64,000 bases of DNA from DASVNK01 sp964478815 (GTDB lineage: Bacteria; Verrucomicrobiota; Verrucomicrobiia; Limisphaerales; SXQI01), in NCBI GenBank assembly GCA_964478815.1, contig CAYZKY010000007.1, positions 15,236-79,235 on the forward strand, written 5' to 3'. Both the position numbers and the translations under genes were made by a program. This document shows, one piece after another, positions 36,579 to 44,332 of the stretch; the first letter of the stretch is position 1, and the number at the start of each line of letters is the position of its first letter. The notes under the pieces are model-generated. The model was not told the origin of the DNA. It ran no database searches and saw only the letters and a list, made by a program, of their open reading frames with translations.

Positions 36579-36771
36579 AGAAATCTTTCCTGCGCCCTGC
36601 TGCAGTCATTTTGAAACTTAAGAATTGACCCAACCTCCCGCCGCTATAGACTTCGATCAGAGGTTCTTGCCCGACGCACTTAACAGGGAAGGAATTTTCC
36701 GCTTTCCGAGGAGGTTCAAGTAGCGCCGAGCCAAGTTCCACATCCTCTTGCCACATCCTGGAGAAATTCGA

Positions 36772-38934
36772 ATGAGAATGATGTCTAAAGGTCTTTTGCT
36801 CGCGACGACCATCCTGTTCTGCATTTTAGCCCATGCCACAACGTCAGCAGCGGAGAACGAATTGGGAGTTGGATGGAGCTTGGTGCACGGCCCCATCCTC
36901 TTACGCCTTGGCCCAGAAGAGAGATCAGCGACATTCGATTTACAGCTAAAACATGGGTCTGTCGATCCGGCTCCGCTGGCGTTGACTGTCACCGACTTCA
37001 CGAGCAAGACAACCGACCAAATACTTGGAACTCAGATCCGTTTGCTGACGGCGGAAGGCAAGCCACTGTCCGAATCCCTCACCGTCACGGGCAAGCTAGC
37101 ACTCGTAAGGGTTGAGGCCACCAATCTTTGGGAAGCTGGAGAAATGGAGGCGCAAATCTTAAACGGAACCAACTGGGTAGGTCGGATTACCGCCTTTCGA
37201 GATCGCGCTCCGTTCAAGTTGAAACCGATGAACCCACCGAATGGTGGGGAGGTTGTTTTCGGGCAAGGCACTCAAGCCTATTTGACGCTCACGAACGAGG
37301 ATGCGATGACCTATGTGTTCGATTGGGCGCTACGCGTTGGAAACGGGATGATTGAGGGGACGAATGGATTCGTAGCGCCCCATTCGACGACCGAAATTCG
37401 GCTGGCCGTGCCCGACGATTGGTTTTCTCCGGTGCGGCCGTTCAAAGATGACACCAAAGAGGGAAGCCTGGTCCTCAAGCTGCGTCCGCGTTCGACGGTC
37501 GCATCGGTCAACTGGCCGGAACGGACCTTCCCGTTCTCAGCACGGTTGCAGTACCGGTTCGGGGGCCTGGCCACGCTCGCCATCTTGGGCTTGCTACTGC
37601 TGGGTGCCATGTTTTCGCTGGCGCTAAATCTTTGGGTTCCCAATCAACTCAAAAAATCGAGAATCGAGGAAGAGCTTCATGGGTTGAAGGACAAAGTTCG
37701 CGGACTTAGCTGCCAGATTGACTCGAGGCCACGCGTCGCCGCCGATGTCGAATTGAGCCGAATCGAAGCAGACTTGAGGTCTCGATATACCTGGAGTCCC
37801 GATTTTGTGAACGATCTAGAGAGATTACAAAAGCAGCTGCCGTTGCATGCTTCACGCATTGAATTGCTCCTGATTGTGGACGGCCTCCACAGCCAGATGG
37901 TTGGACAGGCCAGCAGAGCTGGCTCCGCATTCACCGAAAGAGCCTTGGAGCATCTCGCAAAAGCAGCCCAATTGCTGGCAAGCATTCAATTGACCGAGAA
38001 CATAATCGCTGCTGCAAAAAAGAGCATCGATGCGGCTGCCGGGTGGGTGGAAACCGGGACTGAACAGCAAAAGGCGTTCGCTGACGAACTGGCCTCATTA
38101 ATCAAATATTTGCTGCCGTTGGCGGGAGGGAGCAGCCACGAAGAGCGTTATGTTCCGTTTCGCGCCAAGCTCAAACATTTGTTTGACGAGCTTACCGTTG
38201 AGAACGCCGACCCCGCGAAAATTCGAAAGGAGCGATTGGGGGAAATATATTTTGCCGCAAACGGACTGGAAATCCTGCGAAGCTACGTTGCGGCTCGTGA
38301 GAATAGAGCGCCCAACGAGAAAGACATTCAGATTCAAAATGCGCTCGCGCGAGGAACGTGCGACGGATTAAGAGACGCGAGAAGGCTCCTTCTGGAGGCG
38401 CGGGGCGCGCCGGACGGCCAAGAGGTGGTGGAAGCCATCGCCAGCGGGTCGGTGACAATCGTCAGCGACCCGGTGATCCGACAGAATCGGACCGCGCGCT
38501 TTGCCGCGGAATTTTGGAGCAAGGAGTTCCAAGCCGCAGCCGCCGCCATGGGCTGTGCTGTCGAATGGGATTTTGACGATGGCTTCCAGGAGAGTGGATG
38601 GGAAGTAGCACACTATTTTGCCAAGCCCGGGGATTACGCGGTCACGGCGCGGTTTCGTTTGGCGGATGGAAAGCGGCTGCAAAAGGCCGATGGAACAGAG
38701 ATCGTATCCGGAAAAGCCCTGAGTGTGATCCCCACCGAACGACCACGGTTCCGGGAAAAAACCTGGGCAGAAGCCATTTTGCTATGTAGCGCGATTCTGA
38801 TCGCAGTCATTGGGTTGCTCGGGGGAGCCAAGGATCAGGTGGTAAAGCTTGATTTTGAGGCTGCGATTATTGCCGTTTTCCTGCTGGGCTTTACGGCCGA
38901 CACCATCAAAAACCTTCTGACCAAGAAGTCGTAA
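36772..38934 (+). CDS. Large membrane-anchored protein with PKD-like domain, unknown
   Basis: 720 residues from the ATG at 36772, preceded by GGAG 8 bp upstream; an earlier TTG at 36748 is less likely. Signal peptide about 1-27. Extracytoplasmic domain to about 260. Membrane helix at about 262-285 (LATLAILGLLLLGAMFSLAL). A cytoplasmic-type helical region with coiled-coil character (about 290-570). A PKD-like beta-sandwich near 587-650 (CAVEWDFDDGFQESGWEVAH, YAVTARFRLADG). Two more membrane helices near 665-686 and 693-715. I know no protein of this order. It stands alone between transposon scraps and an orphan antitoxin. Confidence 0.75.
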   Translation: MRMMSKGLLLATTILFCILAHATTSAAENELGVGWSLVHGPILLRLGPEERSATFDLQLKHGSVDPAPLALTVTDFTSKTTDQILGTQIRLLTAEGKPLSESLTVTGKLALVRVEATNLWEAGEMEAQILNGTNWVGRITAFRDRAPFKLKPMNPPNGGEVVFGQGTQAYLTLTNEDAMTYVFDWALRVGNGMIEGTNGFVAPHSTTEIRLAVPDDWFSPVRPFKDDTKEGSLVLKLRPRSTVASVNWPERTFPFSARLQYRFGGLATLAILGLLLLGAMFSLALNLWVPNQLKKSRIEEELHGLKDKVRGLSCQIDSRPRVAADVELSRIEADLRSRYTWSPDFVNDLERLQKQLPLHASRIELLLIVDGLHSQMVGQASRAGSAFTERALEHLAKAAQLLASIQLTENIIAAAKKSIDAAAGWVETGTEQQKAFADELASLIKYLLPLAGGSSHEERYVPFRAKLKHLFDELTVENADPAKIRKERLGEIYFAANGLEILRSYVAARENRAPNEKDIQIQNALARGTCDGLRDARRLLLEARGAPDGQEVVEAIASGSVTIVSDPVIRQNRTARFAAEFWSKEFQAAAAAMGCAVEWDFDDGFQESGWEVAHYFAKPGDYAVTARFRLADGKRLQKADGTEIVSGKALSVIPTERPRFREKTWAEAILLCSAILIAVIGLLGGAKDQVVKLDFEAAIIAVFLLGFTADTIKNLLTKKS

Positions 38935-39202
38935 TGCAGTCCCGATTCACAAAAGTCCGTTAGAAAGCCTTTTTCAAGAATTGCCTGTCCAATGCAAACA
39001 CAACTGGGCAATACGCGGAGATAGCGCCGACAAACGAAGCAGGCATCTGAGTGATACGACCCAGGCTCCAGCGCTTTTGAGATGCCACACCTTTTGACCG
39101 CCGTTTCCATTTTACCTTGGCGAACGATCACCGTTGACCGAGTAGGGCAGGCATTCCCGGATGGCGTTGCCTGCCGGGCGAAAAAGATGATATGCTGGGA
39201 CT
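38935..39202. other. Intergenic, no gene seen
   Basis: About 270 bp with no plausible ORF. Confidence 0.4.
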
Positions 39203-39439
39203 ATGGACACTCAACCATCGGACACCGTTTGGATCGAGCGCGACCCGGCCCGGCTGGGGGGCGTCCCGGTCTTCCGGGGGACACGCGTGCCGGTCAAAAG
39301 CTTGTTCGATCACCTCCAGGCGGGGGATTCGGTGGAGGAATTTCTGGATGACTTTCCCGGAGTGAGCCGCGCCGGAGTCGAATCGATCCTCGCGCTCGCG
39401 GCGCGTAAAGTCCTGGACGGCATCGCCGTCCAGCTGTAA
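39203..39439 (+). CDS. DUF433 antitoxin without its toxin
   Basis: 78 residues with the DUF433 core LGGVPVFRGTRVPVKSLFDH and SVEEFLDDFPGVSRAGVESI. Normally a DUF5615 toxin gene follows at once. Here 66 bp later an IS21 transposase gene begins, so the toxin is missing, presumably removed with or before the insertion. Confidence 0.85.
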   Translation: MDTQPSDTVWIERDPARLGGVPVFRGTRVPVKSLFDHLQAGDSVEEFLDDFPGVSRAGVESILALAARKVLDGIAVQL

Positions 39440-39505
39440 GCGCCGTTTGAAAATGGCGGCAGTCGGGCGGTTGAAAAGTGCGGCACCTTCAAATAACGGT
39501 GAAGG

Positions 39506-40261
39506 ATGTATCGCGCTATGGACGACTGGAGTGAGATTCGCAGACGGGTGTTGGTGGAAGGGGTGAGCCGGCCGCAGATCCTGCGGGAGCGGAAGATGCA
39601 CTGGCGGACGTTGGGGAAGATTTTGGCGCACAGCGCCCCGCCAGGCTACCGGCAGGAGAAGCCCCGGGGGAAAAGGAAGCTTGGGGATTATCTGGTCCGG
39701 ATCGAACACATCTTGAAAGAAGACCAGGCGATGCCGCGCAAGCAACGGCACACGGCCAAGCGGATCTGGGAACGATTGCGGGAGGAGGGCTTCACGGGTG
39801 GATATACCGTGGTGAAGGAGGCGGTGCGGGCGTTCACCCAGAAGAACCAGGAAGTAGTTGTGACGCTGGCCCATCCTCCGGGAGAGGCACAGGTGGATTT
39901 TGGCCAGGCGCTGGCCCGGATCGGGGGCGCGTTGCGCACAGTGGCCTTCTTCGTGATGGCGCTGCCGTATAGCGGCGCGGTGTTTGTGCAGGCGTTTGAG
40001 CGGGAATGCACGGAGACGTTCTGGGAAGGGCATGTGCAGGCGTTGGCGTTCTTCGGAGGCGTTCCCCGGCGCATCACCTATGACAACACGAAGGTGGCGG
40101 TGAGCCAGGTTCTGGGCCGGGAGCGGCGTCTGACGCAGGGCTTCCTTGAACTCAAGAGCCACTATCTCTTCGCCCACCATTTCTGCCGGGTGGCCCGAGG
40201 CAACGAGAAGGGCGTGGTGGAGGGGTTGGTCAAGTTCACGCGACTCCGCTCCATGGTCTGA
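39506..40261 (+). pseudogene. istA: IS21-family transposase IstA, truncated
   Basis: About 250 residues of IstA: the N-terminal HTH (MDDWSEIRRRVLVEGVSRPQ), PPGEAQVDFGQALARIGG (first catalytic Asp) and PRRITYDNTKVAVSQV (second Asp). The usual protein is close to 500 residues with an IstB gene after it. Homology ends near 40240 after GVVEGLVKF, and IstB is absent. Inactive fragment. Confidence 0.85.
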
Positions 40262-40317
40262 ATCTCGGCAATTTGGGTGAGCAGATTTTGAGCGACGCTG
40301 AAAGTATTCACAGCACA

Positions 40318-40339
40318 AAGGTCTAGCATGCTAGACCTT
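40318..40339. promoter_or_regulatory. Perfect 22-bp palindrome
   Basis: AAGGTCTAGCA followed directly by its reverse complement TGCTAGACCTT. It lies beyond the truncated istA and about 110 bp before the first structured RNA. The form suits a homodimeric repressor, but no partner gene is adjacent. Confidence 0.5.
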
Positions 40340-40393
40340 ATGTCACGCATAAAAACCATAGACGCGATTTCAGAAGTTTTCTGTCATGCGCCC

Positions 40394-40410
40394 GTGAAAT
40401 AGTATTTCAC
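40394..40410. promoter_or_regulatory. Short perfect palindrome GTGAAATAGTATTTCAC
   Basis: Seven-bp arms around AGT, about 40 bp upstream of the structured RNA. No counterpart was seen at the second sigma cassette, so it may belong to neighbouring debris rather than to the cassette. Confidence 0.4.
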
Positions 40411-40444
40411 TAGGGTTGGAAATTCAGATTGACCTCCGATTATT

Positions 40445-40574
40445 GGAGAGGTAACACTGGACGGTCGGGAAGTGACGCTCCCGTCCATCATGACTCTTTT
40501 GCCTTTAGCGCATGATGTGGGGTTTTTGCAACGAAACCCCCAGAGTTAACGGCTCCTTCGGGAGCCGTTTTTTT
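40445..40574 (+). ncRNA. Predicted structured RNA of sigma cassette, copy 1
   Basis: Plus strand, in order: a stem around conserved loop AGTGACGC (40465-40488 region), an unpaired CATCATGACT...TTTTGCCTTTAGCGCATG block, a hairpin GGGGTTT-ttgcaacg-AAACCCC (40519-40540), and a rho-independent terminator. The second copy at 50737-50857 keeps the loops and unpaired blocks while stem bases change in pairs. The 5' end is a guess. It faces the small-protein and sigma genes (convergent). Confidence 0.6.
40548..40574 (+). terminator. Rho-independent terminator of structured RNA 1
   Basis: AACGGCTCC, loop TTCG, GGAGCCGTT and a T run on the plus strand only. The UUCG tetraloop is a very stable closure. 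Confidence 0.9.
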
Positions 40575-40829
40575 CATTCAAACCGCGCGAGAATGTTCGT
40601 GAAGAGCTTAGCGCAGAATCGTTGCCACTACGGCATCGCACGCGCGTCAAACCAAGCGGCCCATTGTAGGCCGGGCCAAATCGCCTCAAGGTCGTGCCCC
40701 CGCCTCCCTCCGCCTCCACCTTGACCAGATTTGACCCGGCAGGGGCCTGCTCCTAAGGTTTGACGCGGGGAAGTGCTGCACGCGGAAAGAGACTCGAAGG
40801 GAAGGGGATTCGACTTTCCAGCAAAATCG

Positions 40830-41075
40830 CTAACGGCTTCGGCTTTGCCCCTGCTCCTGTTTTGATTGCTGCGCCTGGGCGATCTCCTGGCGCGTTTTCT
40901 CCGCTTTCTGTCGCCGTTTTTCCGGAGACAGATCCCACTGCTTACGGACCGCGTCTTGCACCAAAGTGCGGTGCTTTTCCGTGAGCGGATGACGCTTGGC
41001 CCAACCCGCTTGCGCAGCCTGGGCGAGCTTTTCCAGCTTCGCTTCTTCTTTGGCAGTGTCGTCCGGCACAGGCAT
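40830..41075 (-). CDS. Small charged protein of sigma cassette, copy 1
   Basis: 81 residues, highly charged and helical (AKEEAKLEKLAQAAQAGWAK, KRRQKAEKTRQEIAQAQQSK), no family recognised. It begins 3 bp after the sigma-factor stop, so it is co-translated with it. The second copy at 51114 differs at hardly any position, which argues for selection. It could be a sigma partner or nucleic-acid-binding protein. Confidence 0.75.
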   Translation of the reverse strand: MPVPDDTAKEEAKLEKLAQAAQAGWAKRHPLTEKHRTLVQDAVRKQWDLSPEKRRQKAEKTRQEIAQAQQSKQEQGQSRSR

Positions 41076-41078
41076 AGC

Positions 41079-41654
41079 TTATTCCTTGATGAGCTTCCGC
41101 GCGAGTTTCAAACAACGCTGGACGCGCTTGGTTGCCGCCGCTTCGGTGATCCCGAGTTCTTCCCCGAGGAGGGCGAAGGAGAGCCCCACGACAAACCGAT
41201 CCCACAGATAGTTCACACAGGGCGGATCGCTCTTTTTGATAAGGTCCATCGCCGCTTCCAGGTCGGCCCGGTCGGTGGGGGAAAGGCTTTTGTTGTCGAT
41301 GAAACCCGCAAGGGCCTCCCGCAGCAGTTCGGGGTCCACAAGGGTTTGCACGGTTGTCTTTCTGCCTCGAAATTGGTCGGCAATCTTGTGTCGCGCGAAG
41401 CCATAGCACCAGCGCATGAATCTGTCCGCGTCGGCGCTTCCGAAACTCGGCAAAGTTTCGACGATCCCCACCAAAGTTTCCTGGTAGGCATCTTCCCACG
41501 CATCGTTCTTGGGGGAGTTCCAGGGAAAACGGCTTCGAATGTAGCGGCTCAGCTCGGGGCCGACCAGGTCAATGATCTTCTCCACCAGTAGCTCCGCCTC
41601 GGCCAGACTGCGGCAATCCTGGTAGCGGCTCAATAATTCGGGAAGCGTGTCCAA
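41079..41654 (-). CDS. ECF-like sigma-70 family factor, copy 1
   Basis: 191 residues from a TTG at 41654, chosen because the second copy has ATG at the same codon; the open frame to 41876 is not conserved. Region 2 is visible in YIRSRFPWNSPKNDAWEDAY and QETLVGIVETLPSF, followed by RWCYGFARHKIADQFRGRKT, and region 4 in FVVGLSFALLGEELGITEAA and TKRVQRCLKLARKL. No anti-sigma gene is near. A 20-bp block in the upstream region is identical in both cassettes and may be its own promoter. Confidence 0.85.
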   Translation of the reverse strand: MDTLPELLSRYQDCRSLAEAELLVEKIIDLVGPELSRYIRSRFPWNSPKNDAWEDAYQETLVGIVETLPSFGSADADRFMRWCYGFARHKIADQFRGRKTTVQTLVDPELLREALAGFIDNKSLSPTDRADLEAAMDLIKKSDPPCVNYLWDRFVVGLSFALLGEELGITEAAATKRVQRCLKLARKLIKE

Positions 41655-41717
41655 ACCATCTATCGGCAATGCAAAAGCTCCGTCTCTGATGCCGGATCGC
41701 TTCTCGAAAAACGAGCA

Positions 41718-41737
41718 AAAAATTGTTTGTCCGAAAT
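41718..41737. promoter_or_regulatory. Conserved block in divergent region of sigma cassette 1
   Basis: AAAAATTGTTTGTCCGAAAT is identical at 52001-52020 in the second cassette. It lies between divergent sigma and HTH genes, so it is a good candidate for a shared promoter or autoregulatory site. Confidence 0.55.
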
Positions 41738-41827
41738 TCTTTGAAACTCCCGACATGCCTGTTGGAACGGCTGCACGCGGTTTGGCCGCGTGCAGCACAC
41801 AACAAAATCGAAAAAGGGATTGCTGCG

Positions 41828-42142
41828 ATGAACAACACGAATCTTGCGTTGCTCTCCATTCTGGGGCCACCGGCACGGCTGAATGTCGAGCAAACTTCGA
41901 TGAAGCTCAATTGCCAGGTGCATGACATTCGAACGTTGATTAATGCGAGGCTCCTCAAACCGCTCGGTATTCCGCCGCCGTCCGGGGTGAAATATTTCGC
42001 AACCGCAGAAATTGTCGAACTTTCTTCCGATCCCATCTGGCTTTCCCAAGCCACCAGCGCCATTTACGGGCATTGGAAGCTACAGAACGCGGGGAGGAAT
42101 CGCTCGATGCCAGAGGGGAGTGCGCGTTTCAAAAGGCAATGA
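41828..42142 (+). CDS. HTH-like small protein of sigma cassette, copy 1
   Basis: 104 residues from the ATG at 41828, where the two copies begin to match. The core LNVEQTSMKLNCQVHDIRTL, INARLLKPLGIPPPSGVKYF resembles an excisionase/MerR-type helix-turn-helix. The C-terminal 15 residues differ from copy 2, where the protein ends sooner. Its TGA overlaps the ATG of a frameshifted methylase gene. Divergent from the sigma gene. Confidence 0.75.
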   Translation: MNNTNLALLSILGPPARLNVEQTSMKLNCQVHDIRTLINARLLKPLGIPPPSGVKYFATAEIVELSSDPIWLSQATSAIYGHWKLQNAGRNRSMPEGSARFKRQ

Positions 42143-42617
42143 AGGTCGCGCATCCGCTGTGGCCACTTAAGCTGGCGGCCAGCTCCAGTCCGGTCGGTAG
42201 CCGCTGTGCCGTCCACTTCTCCTCTCGTTCCGAAGAGTGGCCGACGCCCCAATGGTTTTTCGATCTGCTCAACGATGAATTTCACTTCACGCTCGATCCT
42301 TGCGCTACCCCTGAAAATGCCAAGTGTGTGCGTTACTTCACAAAGGGCGAGGACGGGCTATGCATGGACTGAGGCCTTCACGTTTCATGAATCCTCCCTA
42401 CGGACGGGAGTTCAGGCGGTGGACGGAGAAGGCGGTTGAGGCTGCTCGGCAGGGTGCCCTCGTCGTGTGTCTGGTGCCCACCCGCACCGATACCCATTGG
42501 TGGCACGATTATGCGATGCAAGGCGAGGTAAGATTTCTCAAGCGACGGCTGAAGTTGGGAAATTCCCTCTCCAGTGCTCCTTTTCCCAGTGTGATTGTAA
42601 TCTTCCGTCCGCGCAAT
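42139..42617 (+). pseudogene. Phage-type DNA N6-adenine methyltransferase, frameshifted
   Basis: First frame: SRSEEWPTPQWFFDLLNDEF, HFTLDPCATPENAKCVRYFT, EDGLCMD. After a missing base near 42369 the next frame gives RPSRFMNPPYGREF (the catalytic NPPY motif), ALVVCLVPTRTDTHWWHDYA and FLKRRLKLGN...FPSVIVIFRP. This is the Dam-like family often found in prophages. The end abuts an IS3 fragment. One base restores the frame, so the loss is recent. Confidence 0.8.
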
Positions 42618-42762
42618 CGATCATCCCGCCGAATTTCGCCGTCCAGCCGTAAGAGGTCGCGGTGCTGATGTTGTGCCGGGCGCAGACCGCCTGGACCGAT
42701 GTCCCCTCCGCTTCGCGGAGGAGCCCGATGATCTGCTCTTGGTTGAATCGACTTTTTCTCAT
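42618..42762 (-). pseudogene. IS3-family OrfA fragment
   Basis: Minus strand MRKSRFNQEQIIGLLREAEG, CARHNISTATSYGWTAKFGG: the HTH of an IS3 OrfA. It is cut right after KFGGM, at the end of the methylase reading frame. No OrfB is present. Confidence 0.8.
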
Positions 42763-42973
42763 GGGTTCTGCTGCTTTCTTCTCGCAGCAGAACTCCAGCA
42801 ATGTCACGTCCACTTTCCCGGGGTCAGGCCAAGGCGTCCAACGGCTGAGGTCAGGTCGCGGTTCACTCGCATAAACTCCGTCACGCGGAGTCCGTCAAGA
42901 TTCTCAGAGGCGATCTCAACGGGGGTTGGGAAGTGCTTGCTTCGCTGGCTTCAAGCAATGGTCTGATTTCCCC

Positions 42974-44332
42974 TCAGGGACTCCTGTGCCGTGCCGCTTC
43001 TAAGAGCACGCGACCGAGGATGGAGGGGCGGAAGAAATGCGAAAGCGGTTTGCGCTGGTGCATGACGCGCAAAAAGGTAGTATAAACCTTTGCATCCCTG
43101 GCCGATAACTTGAATACCTTGTCCGCGTACCATTGCAGAAATGTCGTCGAACGGGGACGGAATCCTTCAATTGCCTTGTATCGATAAGCTTCGCTTGAGG
43201 TCACCCTCCAGGACGGTCGCAACAGTTGGGCCTGTCGGGTGTGAAAGTTCCGACCAGTTGGCGGTCTGTTCTGGTTAAAGGCTTGAAGCCACTTATGGAG
43301 CAACCACGCCTCTTGAGCGCAGAGCGCCATGCCTTGGCCGAAGAGTGGGTCCAGGCAGCAGACCGCGTCACCCAGGACAACAATTCCGTCGGGAAATCGG
43401 ACGCTTCGCTCGAAATGCCTCCATCGCTGACGAGGGAATCGAAAGAGAACCACCTCCGAGAGCGGCTCGGCGTGCTGGATCGCCTCGAATAGATCTGGCC
43501 GGGGGAGGTTCCGGGCGAATTCCAGAAAACCGTCTTCCGAATGGCTTGGATGATCTCCAACATATCCGACCAGGGAGACCAGCCAGCGATCCCTTTCCAC
43601 CGAAAATACATAACCACCGCGAGTTTCCTCTGGCGCTTTCGGAAAAACTACGAGCGCTTTCCAATCTACCTTGGCACTGGCCGGGCGTTTGTACAAGCGG
43701 CTTGCGTAGCCCACGTTCAGCGCGACTTGCTCCTCGGGGACCGGCGGAACACCCCACGGGCGCAACCACTGGCTGAGCTGTGAATGCCGTCCGCTGGCGT
43801 CCACTACGAACTCCGCGACAATCGTTTCGCCGGTTTGCGTCATCAACCGCAGGCCGCTTCGCGGAGGGGTTTCGCCGGGCGCGATGCCCGTCAACCGCGT
43901 CGCAAATCGAAAGTGCACGTTTCGAACCTGTTGCAGCTCCTCAAAGAGGCAGGACTGCAAGAGAGACCGCGTTTGCAAAAACCCGTTCATATCGCTCGCA
44001 AATCTCAACTTTCGGACGCGGTAATGGAAGAATTGGAAATCGTGCGCGAAATCCACCGGAATCGCTCCCGCGGAAGCGAGCCTCGCTTCAAATCCCGGAA
44101 ACAGTCGCTTCAGGATGTCGAGTCCGCCCGTGAGCAGCGTATGCACATGGCCAGACTGTGCCGTTTCGTGCTGACCTCCCCGACCCAAGACCTCAGGGCT
44201 GGCCTCCAGGACCGTGACGTGTTGAAAATGCGCGGCCAGAACGCGCGCTGCCAATAAGCCCGCGATGCTTCCGCCGATGACAGCAGCGTGCTGGCCGATC
44301 TTGGATGACGCCGCCAGGGAGCTTTCAATCAT
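42974..44332 (-). CDS. FAD-dependent oxidoreductase (geranylgeranyl-reductase/hydroxylase-like)
   Basis: 452 residues from the ATG at 44332, which overlaps the upstream stop by 4 bp. An N-terminal Rossmann motif (AVIGGSIAGLLAARVLAAHF, then VTVLEASPE), a VVDASGRHSQLSQWL segment and the second FAD motif GDAVCCLDPLFGQGMALCAQ place it among p-hydroxybenzoate-hydroxylase-fold flavoproteins. The substrate is unknown. It is last in an operon with two ABC1 kinases, so a role in isoprenoid or quinone-like lipid modification is possible (inference). Confidence 0.85.
   Translation of the reverse strand: MIESSLAASSKIGQHAAVIGGSIAGLLAARVLAAHFQHVTVLEASPEVLGRGGQHETAQSGHVHTLLTGGLDILKRLFPGFEARLASAGAIPVDFAHDFQFFHYRVRKLRFASDMNGFLQTRSLLQSCLFEELQQVRNVHFRFATRLTGIAPGETPPRSGLRLMTQTGETIVAEFVVDASGRHSQLSQWLRPWGVPPVPEEQVALNVGYASRLYKRPASAKVDWKALVVFPKAPEETRGGYVFSVERDRWLVSLVGYVGDHPSHSEDGFLEFARNLPRPDLFEAIQHAEPLSEVVLFRFPRQRWRHFERSVRFPDGIVVLGDAVCCLDPLFGQGMALCAQEAWLLHKWLQAFNQNRPPTGRNFHTRQAQLLRPSWRVTSSEAYRYKAIEGFRPRSTTFLQWYADKVFKLSARDAKVYTTFLRVMHQRKPLSHFFRPSILGRVLLEAARHRSP

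Noticed and set aside
39128..40318. 396-codon minus-strand ORF
   Set aside because: Antisense to the istA fragment and DUF433 gene; the true genes have clear motifs.
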